Source: Candidatus Magnetobacterium casense
Lineage (GTDB): Bacteria; Nitrospirota; Thermodesulfovibrionia; Thermodesulfovibrionales; Magnetobacteriaceae
Length of the DNA: 44,418 bases
Direction of reading: 5' to 3'
Assembly: GCF_000714715.1 (NCBI RefSeq)
Contig: NZ_JMFO01000027.1
Coordinates: forward strand, 1-44,418
In this document: one piece after another, positions 1 to 8,457 of the stretch
How the letters are laid out: each line of letters starts with the position of its first letter
How positions within the stretch are numbered: the first letter of the stretch is position 1
The notes under the pieces: generated by a model
Told to the model about the DNA's origin: nothing
Databases searched by the model: none
What the model saw: the letters and a program-made list of their open reading frames with translations, nothing else
Position numbers and translations under genes: made by a program

Positions 1-374
1 TGAGACACTTTGTTTACAGGCATTTCTCTACAAAGAATCATCATTAGAGAATCAAATAAATATGTAAAATCAGCACCACTACGAGCCCAAGGTATTTCTA
101 TCTGTAAAACTCCACATTCATTACAATCAGTCCTTGGTACTCTTGCTATTATATAACTCTCATATTCAAAAAAATTAAGATGTCGCCATTTCTTTTCAGT
201 TGTGTCATAAGCTTTAGAATTGTTTCCACACTTACTACACTTGAATATACTACCTCTTGTAAAATCAATATGTATATCTATCACCTTTTCCACTTTCTTG
301 AAATCTATAGATGTTACCTTCCACGGTAACTGTATATTTAGTGCTTGCTCAAATAAATTCTCCAACATTTCCAT
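1..374 (-). CDS. ISL3-type transposase, N-terminal part (cut by window edge)
   Basis: Translating the minus strand from the ATG at 374-372 gives an uninterrupted reading frame of about 124 residues that runs off the window at base 1. It starts MEMLENLFEQALNIQLPWKV and carries two C-x2-C pairs (KCSKCG near residue 40 and DCNECG near residue 78) around WRHLNFFEYE and ARVPR. That arrangement is the N-terminal zinc-binding domain of ISL3-family transposases. A good ribosome site (AAGGAG) lies 8-9 nt before the ATG. The DDE catalytic part would lie outside the window, so it is not known whether the element is intact. Family assignment is from recognised motifs, not a search. Confidence 0.8.
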   Translation of the reverse strand, partial: MEMLENLFEQALNIQLPWKVTSIDFKKVEKVIDIHIDFTRGSIFKCSKCGNNSKAYDTTEKKWRHLNFFEYESYIIARVPRTDCNECGVLQIEIPWARSGADFTYLFDSLMMILCREMPVNKVS

Positions 375-439
375 AACTCTATTCTCCTTACATGTTTTAC
401 CCTCATTGTACCATTACCCACTCACTTTGAGAAAGAGCC
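1..439 (-). mobile_element. ISL3-like insertion sequence, one end
   Basis: Besides the transposase start, the segment 375-439 looks like the IS terminus. Read on the minus strand from 439 it begins GGCTCTTTCTCAAAGTGAG, and ISL3 ends typically begin GGCTCTTT or similar. The outer boundary at 439 lies only 15 bases before the ATG of the histidine kinase. ISL3 elements usually make 8-bp target duplications, so bases 440-447 would be one copy, but the other end is outside the window. Confidence 0.6.
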
Positions 440-454
440 AACATCTTTAAATGG

Positions 455-2908
455 ATGTGGAGTAAAGATGAGAATGAGCAGATGTTTAAAATAATCTTTG
501 AACAGGCGCCTGTTGGGATTGCTATCGTGCATTCATCTACTGGTAAGTTCGTTAAGGTCAATGCGGCCTATTGCAATATATTTGGTTATACTCAGGAGGA
601 AATGCTAAACCTCGGATTCCAGAAAATAACCTATCCCGGTGATCTGCAGGCAGAGACGGATAACATGAAACTTATGATTAGTGGTGAGATACAGAGTTTT
701 AAGATGGAAAAACGTTATATCAGCAAAAACGGTCAGATTGTATGGGTAAACGTAAGCAGAGTCCGCCTATGGGAGAGCCTGGAGTATCCTACATTTCATA
801 TCAATATTGCAGATGAAATAACGGAGAAAAAGCAAATGAGCACTGAGTTGAAAGAAAGCGAAGAACGCTACAGGAGCCTGTTTGATCAATCTCCGGATGC
901 CATACTTATCGCTGATCCGAAATCGGGCAATATCGTTGACGCCAACCAAACGGCGTCTGTACTCTTAGGCAGACCCGTCAGTGAAATCAAAGGTATGCAC
1001 CAATCCCAATTACACCCTAAAGATAAAGAGGAATTTTCAAAAGAACTATTTAAGGAACTCATCAGAGATTTAATAAATAATGATAGTGTCTACCCCATAG
1101 AAATTGACGTTGTCCGATCAAATGGAGACAAAATCCCCTGTGAGGTGTTGGCGCAGATCATTTACCACAATGGAAGCCCTTTTGTACAGGGTGTTTTCAG
1201 AGACATCAGCCTGAGAAGATACATGGAAGCGGCCATTAAAAAAGAAAGAGATAAACTTAAGGCAATAACGGATGCCATAACAATAGGCCTTTTGATAATA
1301 AACAGGCAATACCATATAGAACTTGTAAACGATGCTATGATCAGTGATTTTGGAGAGGTAAATGGCCGCAGGTGTTATGAGTATTTTCACGATAGGACGC
1401 AACCATGCTCTTGGTGCAGTAACGGAAATATGTTCGCCGGAGAAACCGTTAAACGGGAGTGGTATAGCCTTAAATCTAAAAAAACATATTCGCTCCTCGA
1501 CGCTCCAATTAGCAACGTGGATGGTTCCGTCTCAAAGTTTGTGATATTTTTTGATATTACGGACATAAAACAAGTTCAAGCAAGGCAGAAGAGGGAACTG
1601 GATTTTCAAAGAGCAGCCTCAGAAGTGGCCAGGGTCTCTCTTTCTCCTGAGAGTAGTATCTATGATATTGCCGTGGTCATTAACAGATATGCTATGGCGC
1701 TGACAGATAGCTTGCATGGATACGTAGCGGAGGTAGACAAAGACTCAAATGATATGGTTGGACATACCCTTACCGCAATGATGCACGATGGCATGTGCAA
1801 TATAGAGAGTGTACAGCAAAAGGTAGTATTTCCAAGAGGTGATAGTGGATATAATGCCCTATGGGGACATTCCCTGAATACAGCGAAGGGGTTTTATACG
1901 AATAATCCTCAGATACACCCCTCATACAAAGGCTGTGCACCTGATGGACATGTTGCGATACATAGATTTCTGTCGGTACCAGCGAGGATTAAAGACAACC
2001 TTATCGGACAGATTACCTTGGCAAATGCCGAAAGGGATTATACCAATGAGGATTTGGAATTTATAAGTCGTCTTGCACACATTTATGCCATCGCTATTGA
2101 TCGGAAAAGGATGGAAGAGGAACTAAAAAACTTAAACACAAATCTTGAGACCCGGGTAGCCAAAGAAATAGAAAACAGACATAGAAATGAACAATTGCTG
2201 ATACAGCAATCCAAGATGGCGGCTATGGGGGAGATGCTCGTATTAATTGCACATCAGTGGAAGCAACCACTAAACGCCTTGTCTATATTCGTACAAGACC
2301 TGAAAGAGGCATATCGTTTTGGCGAGTTAAATGCGCAATATATTGATAAAATGGCGAATGATTCAATGAACCAAATCCTCTTTATGAGTAAAACGATGGA
2401 CGATTTCAGGAACTTTTTTAAACCATCGAAAGAGAAAGTCATCTTTGATGTGAAGCTTGCGGTAGAAGGCTTAGTTTTCTTGTTTTCCAGGATTTTTACT
2501 AGCAACGGTATCTGCATTGAGGTGAAAGAGATGTCATGTTCAAAGCTGCTCGTAGAGGGGTATCCTAATGAGTTTAAACAAGTAATGCTTAATCTCCTGA
2601 ACAACTCAAGAGATGCTATTATACTCAGGAAAAATACCGAGACGGTACAAGGCAAGATTGAAATAGAATTTGACAAAGATGAAGAGAGAAACGAAGCGAT
2701 AACCTCAATCAGAGACAATGGTGGTGGCATACCACAGAATGTTATGGACAGGATATTTGACCCCTACTACACAACAAAGGGAATCGAGGGTACTGGTGTA
2801 GGACTTTACATGTCGAGGACGATTATAGAGACAAACATGAATGGAAAACTGACAGTCAGCAACGTTGATGGTGGCGCCGAGTTTAGGATCGCCCTCATGT
2901 GTAGTTAA
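455..2908 (+). CDS. Multi-PAS/GAF sensor histidine kinase
   Basis: An 817-residue, apparently soluble sensor kinase that should autophosphorylate and pass phosphate to a response regulator not present here. Order of parts: PAS about 10-125 (starts FKIIFEQAPVGIA), PAS about 135-255, PAS about 265-370, GAF-like about 390-560, a short coiled coil, dimerisation domain with the phospho-acceptor His600 in AHQWKQPLNAL, then the ATPase domain with N box NLLNN (713-717), G1 DNGGGIP and G2 GTGVGLYMS. The HQW[KR]QPL type of H box is common in proteobacterial and Nitrospirota orphan kinases. There are no membrane segments, so it senses cytoplasmic cues. No Shine-Dalgarno is visible before 455, and the ISL3 end sits 15 bases upstream, so the original N-terminus or promoter may have been lost. 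No partner regulator gene is adjacent. Confidence 0.9.
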   Translation: MWSKDENEQMFKIIFEQAPVGIAIVHSSTGKFVKVNAAYCNIFGYTQEEMLNLGFQKITYPGDLQAETDNMKLMISGEIQSFKMEKRYISKNGQIVWVNVSRVRLWESLEYPTFHINIADEITEKKQMSTELKESEERYRSLFDQSPDAILIADPKSGNIVDANQTASVLLGRPVSEIKGMHQSQLHPKDKEEFSKELFKELIRDLINNDSVYPIEIDVVRSNGDKIPCEVLAQIIYHNGSPFVQGVFRDISLRRYMEAAIKKERDKLKAITDAITIGLLIINRQYHIELVNDAMISDFGEVNGRRCYEYFHDRTQPCSWCSNGNMFAGETVKREWYSLKSKKTYSLLDAPISNVDGSVSKFVIFFDITDIKQVQARQKRELDFQRAASEVARVSLSPESSIYDIAVVINRYAMALTDSLHGYVAEVDKDSNDMVGHTLTAMMHDGMCNIESVQQKVVFPRGDSGYNALWGHSLNTAKGFYTNNPQIHPSYKGCAPDGHVAIHRFLSVPARIKDNLIGQITLANAERDYTNEDLEFISRLAHIYAIAIDRKRMEEELKNLNTNLETRVAKEIENRHRNEQLLIQQSKMAAMGEMLVLIAHQWKQPLNALSIFVQDLKEAYRFGELNAQYIDKMANDSMNQILFMSKTMDDFRNFFKPSKEKVIFDVKLAVEGLVFLFSRIFTSNGICIEVKEMSCSKLLVEGYPNEFKQVMLNLLNNSRDAIILRKNTETVQGKIEIEFDKDEERNEAITSIRDNGGGIPQNVMDRIFDPYYTTKGIEGTGVGLYMSRTIIETNMNGKLTVSNVDGGAEFRIALMCS

Positions 2909-2975
2909 TAACTTCCACCCACCCCTTTTTTTTCTTACGGTTAAATGCGATTGCCATGGTTGGTAGTTGGCCAAA

Positions 2976-3006
2976 TTGACAAATACATATCAACCTATGT
3001 TACACT
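2976..3006 (+). promoter_or_regulatory. Putative sigma70 promoter of the cysteine desulfurase
   Basis: TTGACA at 2976-2981 and TACACT at 3001-3006 with a 19-bp spacer; TTACAC at 3000-3005 gives an 18-bp spacer. The -10 is weak. Transcription would start only about 6 nt before the ATG at 3019. Confidence 0.4.
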
Positions 3007-3018
3007 TATCACGTGGAT

Positions 3019-4173
3019 ATGCAAGAGATATATCTGGATAACAACGCCACAACGGCAATAGCCAGGGAGGTGTTTGAGGAAATGGTACCATACCTGAAAC
3101 AGTTGTATGGCAATCCCTCAAGTGCATACAGCCTTGGTGCCGGTGTACGTGCCAAGATAGAAGAGGCAAGGGCAAGAGTGGCGACCCTCATAGGAGCTGA
3201 TGCCGATGAAGTAGTCTTTACGAGCTGCGGCACGGAGAGCAACAACACCGCAATCCTGAGCGCCCTCAAGGCCAACAGAGGCAAAAAGCACATCATCACA
3301 ACAAAGGTGGAACACCCCGCCGTGTTAAACCTCTGCAAACTCAAGGAGAGGGAGGGATATCGTCTGACCTGCCTGCCTGTGGACAGCTATGGCATACTTG
3401 ACATGGACGCCTTCATGGACGCCCTGGATGATTCGGTTGCCGTTGTGTCAGTCATGCTTGCAAACAACGAAACAGGCGTTGTATTTCCCATCCCGGAGAT
3501 AGGCCGATGCCTCAGAGAGAGGGGGATACTGTTTCATACCGATGCCGTGCAGGCGGTTGGCAAGATGCCCGTGGATGTGAGGGACCTCTGCGTGGATATG
3601 TTGAGCATATCCGGGCACAAGCTCCATGCACCCAAGGGGGTTGGCGTGTTATATGTCAGAAGGGGCATTCCCTTTCACCCGTTGCTTATCGGTGGACATC
3701 AGGAAGAGGGCAGGCGCGCCGGAACCGAAAACGTGGCTTCCATCATTGCCCTTGGCAAGGCATGTCAACTGGCCGGGGACAGTATCAACACCGAAGCTAC
3801 CTATGTAAGCCGTCTGAGGGACAAGTTGCAGGACGCCATCCTGGAAAAGTGCCCCGATTGCAGGCTAAATGGCACCACGGACAACAGAATGCCCAACACC
3901 ACAAACATAAGCTTCAAGTACGTAGATGGCGAGGCAGTGCTGATGCTGCTCAACCAACATGGCATATGTGCCTCATCGGGGTCGGCCTGTTCATCGGGTT
4001 CCGAGGACCCCAGTCACGTCCTTTCGGCCATGTCCGTACCGGCAGAGGTGATACGCGGCTCCGTAAGGTTCTCCCTAAGTCGTTACAACACCCAGGCCGA
4101 AATAGACAAGGTCATAGAAGTCCTGCCCGGGATTATCAAGTACCTCAGAGACATATCACCCTTTGGCCGATAG
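3019..4173 (+). CDS. nifS: Cysteine desulfurase (NifS/IscS family)
   Basis: A PLP-dependent enzyme that takes sulfur from L-cysteine to form a protein persulfide for Fe-S cluster or thio-cofactor assembly. The 384 residues from the ATG match the family length. Visible residues: IYLDNNATT at the N-terminus, His99 in KVEHPAV, Asp175 in HTDAVQAVGK, the PLP lysine Lys201 in SISGHKLHAPKG, and the persulfide cysteine Cys324 in SSGSACSSG. The short tight active-site loop is the group I NifS/IscS type rather than SufS. A GTG at 3013 is an alternative start adding two residues. I prefer the ATG because family members start close to the IYLDNNATT motif. No iscU, nifU or iscR gene adjoins it, so the sulfur acceptor is unknown. 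The gene symbol is a family label: nifS or iscS cannot be decided from sequence alone. The gene ends convergent with the radical SAM gene, 33 bp apart. Confidence 0.92.
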   Translation: MQEIYLDNNATTAIAREVFEEMVPYLKQLYGNPSSAYSLGAGVRAKIEEARARVATLIGADADEVVFTSCGTESNNTAILSALKANRGKKHIITTKVEHPAVLNLCKLKEREGYRLTCLPVDSYGILDMDAFMDALDDSVAVVSVMLANNETGVVFPIPEIGRCLRERGILFHTDAVQAVGKMPVDVRDLCVDMLSISGHKLHAPKGVGVLYVRRGIPFHPLLIGGHQEEGRRAGTENVASIIALGKACQLAGDSINTEATYVSRLRDKLQDAILEKCPDCRLNGTTDNRMPNTTNISFKYVDGEAVLMLLNQHGICASSGSACSSGSEDPSHVLSAMSVPAEVIRGSVRFSLSRYNTQAEIDKVIEVLPGIIKYLRDISPFGR

Positions 4174-4206
4174 AGCGGCTTTGCCCACCCCACCACTCCT
4201 GCATTG

Positions 4207-5283
4207 TCACTCAAGCGTAACGGGGCAGCGCGCACACATGGTCTGACACCCACCCTGCCCACTGGATGAATGCGCTATCAATGCCCGGCTGCTGACGTAA
4301 TGCTCGTTGTTCCAGATGTTAGCAAAGCCGTCTCTGAAGACGTTGCCAAAGTCGTTGGCGATCAGGCGCGTGTCCTTGCAGCATGGCAGAACCCCACCGT
4401 CGTAGTTGATGTAGGCGCTGCGATATGGCCACGAACACCCAACCGGACGTCGCCGCCCTTTGCCCGGAGAAGATATCTGATTGACAACGACAGCCGTGCT
4501 GTGACGTGGAAACAGGTCGGAAAACCACTCCGGTGCGGCATCTTCGGGGAAGAACGGCTTTATAAAACGCACCTGGTCTATGCCAAGCTCCATGGCCTTG
4601 GCCTTTGCGGCTGCAATTTCGCCCTGATTAAAGCCGGTTACACAGAACTGCCAATCGATAAATGGCGTCTTGGACCCTGCCATATCCCTCTGCGTTATGA
4701 CCTCTGAGATGTTTTTGAAGGCTAGCCCCATGTTCCCCTTTACCATGAACCTCTTGTAGCTCTCCTGCGTAACGCCGTGACAGGAAAAGATCAGCACCTC
4801 CAGCCCGGATTGCACTATCTTGCGGGCAAGGGTATCATCGACAAAGTTCATGTTCGACGACACGCCAACCCCCACGTTGTGCTTGGTGGCATATGCAATC
4901 ATGTCAATGCACTGAGGGTCAAGAAACGGCTCGCCAAACCCATACAGGTTTATCTTGAACAGGTACGGGGCAAGCTCGTCTATAAGCCGCTTAAAGCCAT
5001 CCAACGACATCTTTCCGTAGTGACGTTCACCCTCCAGGGGCGCACGTCTGCCATCGTAGCAGTAGGCGCAGGAGAGATTACACATGTTTGTGGTCTCCAG
5101 TTTCAGTATATATGGAAACGAATTAAGACGGGTCTTTTTGGTGAGTCTGTTGTACTCTGTGCGGCAGAAGTTCAGGAGTTTTCTTGCGGTAAAGTGCTTG
5201 TAGAAGGCATAGAGATGCCTCTTGAGGATGCCAAACGCCACCACGGGATTCATGCCGTGCGTTGCCAGGTCTATGGCCGGCAT
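4207..5283 (-). CDS. Radical SAM protein with SPASM-type C-terminus
   Basis: A 358-residue radical SAM enzyme. The 4Fe-4S/AdoMet motif is C68-x3-C72-x2-C75 (MCNLSCAYC), followed by a glycine-rich GFGEPFLD. The C-terminal third carries SPASM-like cysteines: CSWPYRS, then LPCCKD, then Cys346, Cys350 and Cys353 in GCQTMCARC. SPASM proteins bind extra Fe-S clusters and modify peptides, proteins or sugars. The N-terminal 55 residues are basic and outside the recognised domain. The start at 5283 has GCAGAGG upstream; a second ATG at 5253 is possible. It lies 36 bp after the FAD oxidoreductase and is almost certainly co-transcribed with it. No precursor peptide gene is visible nearby, so the substrate is unknown. 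I would not name a specific reaction. Confidence 0.85.
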   Translation of the reverse strand: MPAIDLATHGMNPVVAFGILKRHLYAFYKHFTARKLLNFCRTEYNRLTKKTRLNSFPYILKLETTNMCNLSCAYCYDGRRAPLEGERHYGKMSLDGFKRLIDELAPYLFKINLYGFGEPFLDPQCIDMIAYATKHNVGVGVSSNMNFVDDTLARKIVQSGLEVLIFSCHGVTQESYKRFMVKGNMGLAFKNISEVITQRDMAGSKTPFIDWQFCVTGFNQGEIAAAKAKAMELGIDQVRFIKPFFPEDAAPEWFSDLFPRHSTAVVVNQISSPGKGRRRPVGCSWPYRSAYINYDGGVLPCCKDTRLIANDFGNVFRDGFANIWNNEHYVSSRALIAHSSSGQGGCQTMCARCPVTLE

Positions 5284-5319
5284 CGATACCTCTGCACCGT
5301 ATGGATAGTTTTCAGTCGG

Positions 5320-6627
5320 CTATTTATTGAGTATCTCCCTGGCAACCTTAAACCCCTGACTGACCGCCGCAGGGACCATACAAAACAAGAATCCCCCCAT
5401 GCGCCCCACCGAATAGACGTTCTGGTAAGCGTGTATACCACTGAGGGCCTCTGCCATATCTTGTTCATAGTTGAGTCCGTAAACTGGCATACACGGACCA
5501 GCCTTTAACACCTTTGATTGGCGCAGGTAGCGTTTTTTAAACAATCCGACCCTTTCTATGTCTTCCACCGTGCGTTTTAGTATGTACTGTTGATCGAAGT
5601 CATTTTCATAGTTCAGTATAACACAGATGCCCTCAGCAGTGGCAGACGACTCCCTGCCATATATGTTTGACGGGAAGTATACACGTTTAAAGCACAGCTC
5701 CGGATTAGTATAGTAGACATATAGCAATGGGCGATTAACGTACCTTCTGCGCTGGTAGGTCAGAAAGACAAAGGCGAGCCTTGCATAACTGAGCCTCGGG
5801 GCATTGATGCCGAGCAGGGCGTTGAGGTCGTCCACGGAGCCGGTCCAGACCAGGTCTTGCACCGGATAGGTAACGCCCTTGACATTGACGGCATTGATGC
5901 ATCCATGTGCTTTGTTAAACCGCAACTGATCACAGTCCAGGATGGTTTCACCACCGTTTTGAGCATACATATGCCAGAGCTTCTGGGGCAGACGCTCAAA
6001 CCCCCTGGCGGGATAGTAATATGTCTGATACAACGTCCTTATGATCCTCAACAACAGAGAGGGTGACGCTGTGGAATCACCAGGGGCCTCACGTTGATTG
6101 CGTGCGTCCCGGTCAACACGGGCAACCCAGTGGCAATGCAGGTCATGCCCCGATATAAGGGTCTTCTTGCGGAGCATCGGCTCAAAGACCTCCTCGTAGT
6201 ACGCCTCACCGAACTTGTTGATCATATCCTGGGCCACCGACTCAGACTGTCCTGTTTGGTGGGTGTTTCTATTGAGGAATGCCTCCAGCATTTGTCGCTT
6301 AAAGCGCCATGGATACAGTAGCAGGTCGGCGATTGACATTGGCAGGGCGTATGTCCGTTTGCCGTTGTTTATGCCAAACCGCCAGCGTCGTTTTATGACC
6401 TCCTCCTTGTCAAGCAGCCCCAGGATGAACTCCTCTGCCTCAAGCCCTTTTCTGTATATAAACACGTGTGGACCGATGTCAAAAACAACCCCGTCAAGGG
6501 TAAAGCTCCGACACAGGCCTCCGACCCTGTCCTCCCTCTCTATGAGCAGACATCGCCTCTTGGCCTTAGTCAGTGCGTAGGCCGCAGTCAACCCTGTCAT
6601 CCCGGCTCCAACGATCACCGTATACAT
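5320..6627 (-). CDS. FAD-dependent amine-oxidase/protoporphyrinogen-oxidase-like protein
   Basis: A 435-residue flavoprotein with an N-terminal Rossmann dinucleotide motif (VIVGAGMTGLTAAYAL), an acidic residue ending the second strand (LIERED) and the RVGGLCRSF loop. The FDIGPHVFI stretch is typical of the NAD(P)-binding amine oxidase superfamily that includes HemG/HemY-like oxidases, phytoene desaturase-like proteins and UDP-galactopyranose mutase-like enzymes. A C-terminal flavin-contact segment (YSVGRMGGFLFCMVPAAVSQG) is also visible. The start is supported by an AAGGGGGG ribosome site. It is first in a two-gene operon with the radical SAM protein. Because proteins of this type often sit in polysaccharide loci and an exporter pair lies 5 kb away, a sugar-nucleotide or glycolipid role is possible. 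That is inference, and the exact reaction cannot be read. Confidence 0.8.
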   Translation of the reverse strand: MYTVIVGAGMTGLTAAYALTKAKRRCLLIEREDRVGGLCRSFTLDGVVFDIGPHVFIYRKGLEAEEFILGLLDKEEVIKRRWRFGINNGKRTYALPMSIADLLLYPWRFKRQMLEAFLNRNTHQTGQSESVAQDMINKFGEAYYEEVFEPMLRKKTLISGHDLHCHWVARVDRDARNQREAPGDSTASPSLLLRIIRTLYQTYYYPARGFERLPQKLWHMYAQNGGETILDCDQLRFNKAHGCINAVNVKGVTYPVQDLVWTGSVDDLNALLGINAPRLSYARLAFVFLTYQRRRYVNRPLLYVYYTNPELCFKRVYFPSNIYGRESSATAEGICVILNYENDFDQQYILKRTVEDIERVGLFKKRYLRQSKVLKAGPCMPVYGLNYEQDMAEALSGIHAYQNVYSVGRMGGFLFCMVPAAVSQGFKVAREILNK

Positions 6628-6766
6628 TGCAGCACCCCCCTTCTCATTGCCCCCTCTCTTTATTAACTATTTGTATTTAATGATAATATGGCACATGATA
6701 TTTAGTCAAGAGGCAAGGCCAAGGCACTCAGGGCAATCGCATTAGAAAATTTTGTTATATTGTTAA

Positions 6767-6869
6767 TAGGTATCTTCTTAAAAAAACATGGTAAAATTCT
6801 TTTCAAGGGGTCAAGGGGGCCAGCCCCCTCCTCCCCTCTTGTAAGATACCCCGGGAGAAATTTCTTTTT
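6767..6869 (+). repeat. Dispersed GC-rich repeat, copy 1 (diverged)
   Basis: Begins TAGGTATCTTCTTAAAAAAA, continues CATGGTAAAAT, then a G-rich/C-rich palindrome (GGGGGCCAGCCCCC at about 6816-6829), and ends in a T-rich stretch. The same order is seen at 10951-11050 and, inverted, at 21526-21624. This copy lacks the second GGGCGG/CCGCCC hairpin. It lies directly before the ftsE promoter. Nothing here looks protein-coding: the longest minus-strand frame is a by-product. Confidence 0.7.
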
Positions 6870-6905
6870 TTTATTTTGACGAGCCAAACATTCTTGCTGA
6901 CATTT

Positions 6906-6914
6906 TGTTATAAT
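6906..6914 (+). promoter_or_regulatory. Extended -10 promoter of the ftsEX operon
   Basis: TG-T-TATAAT at 6906-6914 is an extended -10 element. No good -35 lies at 16-18 bp; a TTGACG at 6876 is too far. The start codon of ftsE (6928) is 13 nt after the -10, so the leader would be about 7 nt with no Shine-Dalgarno. Confidence 0.5.
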
Positions 6915-6927
6915 AGGGATTGAAGAT

Positions 6928-7590
6928 ATGATCAGTTTAGAAAACGTATCGAAAAGATATGAGGCACAGGAGGCCCTGACAAAGGTCTCCTTCACAATCG
7001 AAAAGGGGACGCTGGCCTTTGTCACCGGCCCCAGCGGCGCGGGTAAGACCACGCTCTTTAAGCTGTTGTACCTGGCGGAGAAACCCGACGAAGGGCATAT
7101 CTCCATAGCGGGCTTTAACACCGCTACCCTCAGGGAAAGCTCTATCCCCCTGTTGCGCAGAAACATCGGAGTGGTGTTTCAGGACTTCAAGCTCCTCAAC
7201 AACAAAACGGTCTATGACAACATCGCCCTGACCCTAAGAATCCGAGGCATTATGGAGCGTGAGACAAAGGAGCGCGTTAACTCCGTCCTGAAAATGGTCA
7301 ACCTCCGGCATAAGTCCGACAGCTATCCCCTGACACTCTCAGGCGGTGAGCAGCAACGTATCACCATTGCGCGTGCCATTGTCGGCGAACCTACCGTCAT
7401 GCTTGCCGATGAACCTACCGGCAACCTCGATATCGAAAACGAAGACGCCATCATGAAGATATTCAAGCAAATAAACGCCAAGGGCACCACAATCCTCATA
7501 GCAACACACAACAGACGATTGTATGAAAATTCGGCCAAAAAGGTGCTCTACCTCGACTGTGGACGCCTGGTCAAGGAGGCAATCCTGTAG
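6928..7590 (+). CDS. ftsE: Cell-division ABC ATPase FtsE
   Basis: A 220-residue ABC ATPase. Walker A GPSGAGKTT (34-42, Lys40), Q-loop VVFQDFKLL, signature LSGGEQQ (137-143) and Walker B VMLADEPTGNLD (Asp161, Glu162) are all present, so it should hydrolyse ATP. The short single-domain form and the directly following FtsX identify it as FtsE, which couples ATP turnover in the cytoplasm to activation of periplasmic cell-wall hydrolases at the septum. The stop codon TAG at 7588-7590 shares one base with the GTG start of ftsX, and AAGGAGG at 7573-7579 serves ftsX, so the two are translationally coupled. Confidence 0.95.
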   Translation: MISLENVSKRYEAQEALTKVSFTIEKGTLAFVTGPSGAGKTTLFKLLYLAEKPDEGHISIAGFNTATLRESSIPLLRRNIGVVFQDFKLLNNKTVYDNIALTLRIRGIMERETKERVNSVLKMVNLRHKSDSYPLTLSGGEQQRITIARAIVGEPTVMLADEPTGNLDIENEDAIMKIFKQINAKGTTILIATHNRRLYENSAKKVLYLDCGRLVKEAIL

Positions 7591-8456
7591 TGTTCCCCCT
7601 GCGACTGGCCATACAGAGCATCTTAAAGGAGTTCTGGATAAACCTGCTGACCGTACTCTCTATCGGGGCACTGCTTATGATGTTGTTTGCCATTGGTACG
7701 ATCGTCTATAACATAGAGACGATGACCAGACAGTTGCCCGAAAAACTCTCTATCCTGGTGTTCCTTAAAGATAACACCACAGAGAGCGACATCAAGGTCA
7801 TCGAGGCCAGATTCAAGTCCGAACCACTCGTCCGCTCGGTAGAGTTTATATCGAAGGACCAGGCCCTGAATAACCTCAAAAAAACCTTCAAGGAAGACGA
7901 TTTCGTCCTGAAAGGAATAACCGAAAACCCCCTCTCCGACTCCTTTGAAATAAAGCTCAAGGGCAATACCCTCAACGTTAGCAGCGTCAAGGAGTTTATC
8001 GGCAAGATTAAAACCCTCAAAAACGTTGACGACATAGAGCATGGCGGTAAGTTGTTGGAATCCGTGTATGCCTTTAAGCAGGGTCTGCGGGTGCTGGGGA
8101 TATTTACCGGAACTATATTTGGCACGGCGGTTATCTTTATCTGTTACAGTACTGTGAGATTGCTGTTTTACAGGCGAATGGACGAGATTGAGATATACAG
8201 GCTGTTGGGTGCAACAAGGGCATTTGTCCGGGCGCCGTTTTTTATTGAAGGGGCCGTTATTGGCTTTATGGGGGGAGTGTTGGGAACGATCCTGCTGTGG
8301 ATACTGAACAGTTACCTCATAGGGCGGATAATGGTCAATATACCGGTCTTTTCGTTTATTGCCGTGCCTTTTGTCGCATTATATTTCATGCCGGTATTGG
8401 GGCTTGTCTTAGGTCTGGGTGGGGTCGTCTTTGCCCTGGGGAGATTAAAATATTGA
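7590..8456 (+). CDS. ftsX: Cell-division membrane protein FtsX
   Basis: A 288-residue inner-membrane protein starting with GTG. Topology: short cytoplasmic N-terminus, TM1 about 20-42 (LLTVLSIGALLMMLFAIGTIV), a large periplasmic domain about 45-165, then three C-terminal TM segments (about 170-195, 215-240 and 255-282). The conserved DEIEIYRLLGAT segment between TM2 and TM3 is the FtsX/MacB permease-type coupling loop. It anchors FtsE and, through its periplasmic domain, recruits an EnvC-like activator, which is encoded by the next gene. The one-base spacing to that gene and the overlap with ftsE make a tight operon. Confidence 0.93.
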   Translation: MFPLRLAIQSILKEFWINLLTVLSIGALLMMLFAIGTIVYNIETMTRQLPEKLSILVFLKDNTTESDIKVIEARFKSEPLVRSVEFISKDQALNNLKKTFKEDDFVLKGITENPLSDSFEIKLKGNTLNVSSVKEFIGKIKTLKNVDDIEHGGKLLESVYAFKQGLRVLGIFTGTIFGTAVIFICYSTVRLLFYRRMDEIEIYRLLGATRAFVRAPFFIEGAVIGFMGGVLGTILLWILNSYLIGRIMVNIPVFSFIAVPFVALYFMPVLGLVLGLGGVVFALGRLKY

Positions 8457-8457
8457 G

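Noticed and set aside
2254..2730. 158-residue minus-strand frame inside the histidine kinase
   Set aside because: It lies opposite the conserved kinase and ATPase domains and its translation has no family features.
3507..4220. 237-residue plus frame overlapping the cysteine desulfurase
   Set aside because: It is an out-of-frame reading of a clearly conserved enzyme, rich in Arg, Gly and His as expected for a shadow.
4777..5508. 243-residue plus frame opposite the radical SAM gene
   Set aside because: It is antisense to the conserved radical SAM and flavoprotein genes and has no motifs.
6702..7166. 154-residue minus frame over the repeat and ftsE start
   Set aside because: It runs through a dispersed GC-rich repeat and the ftsE Walker A region; no ribosome site and no homology features.
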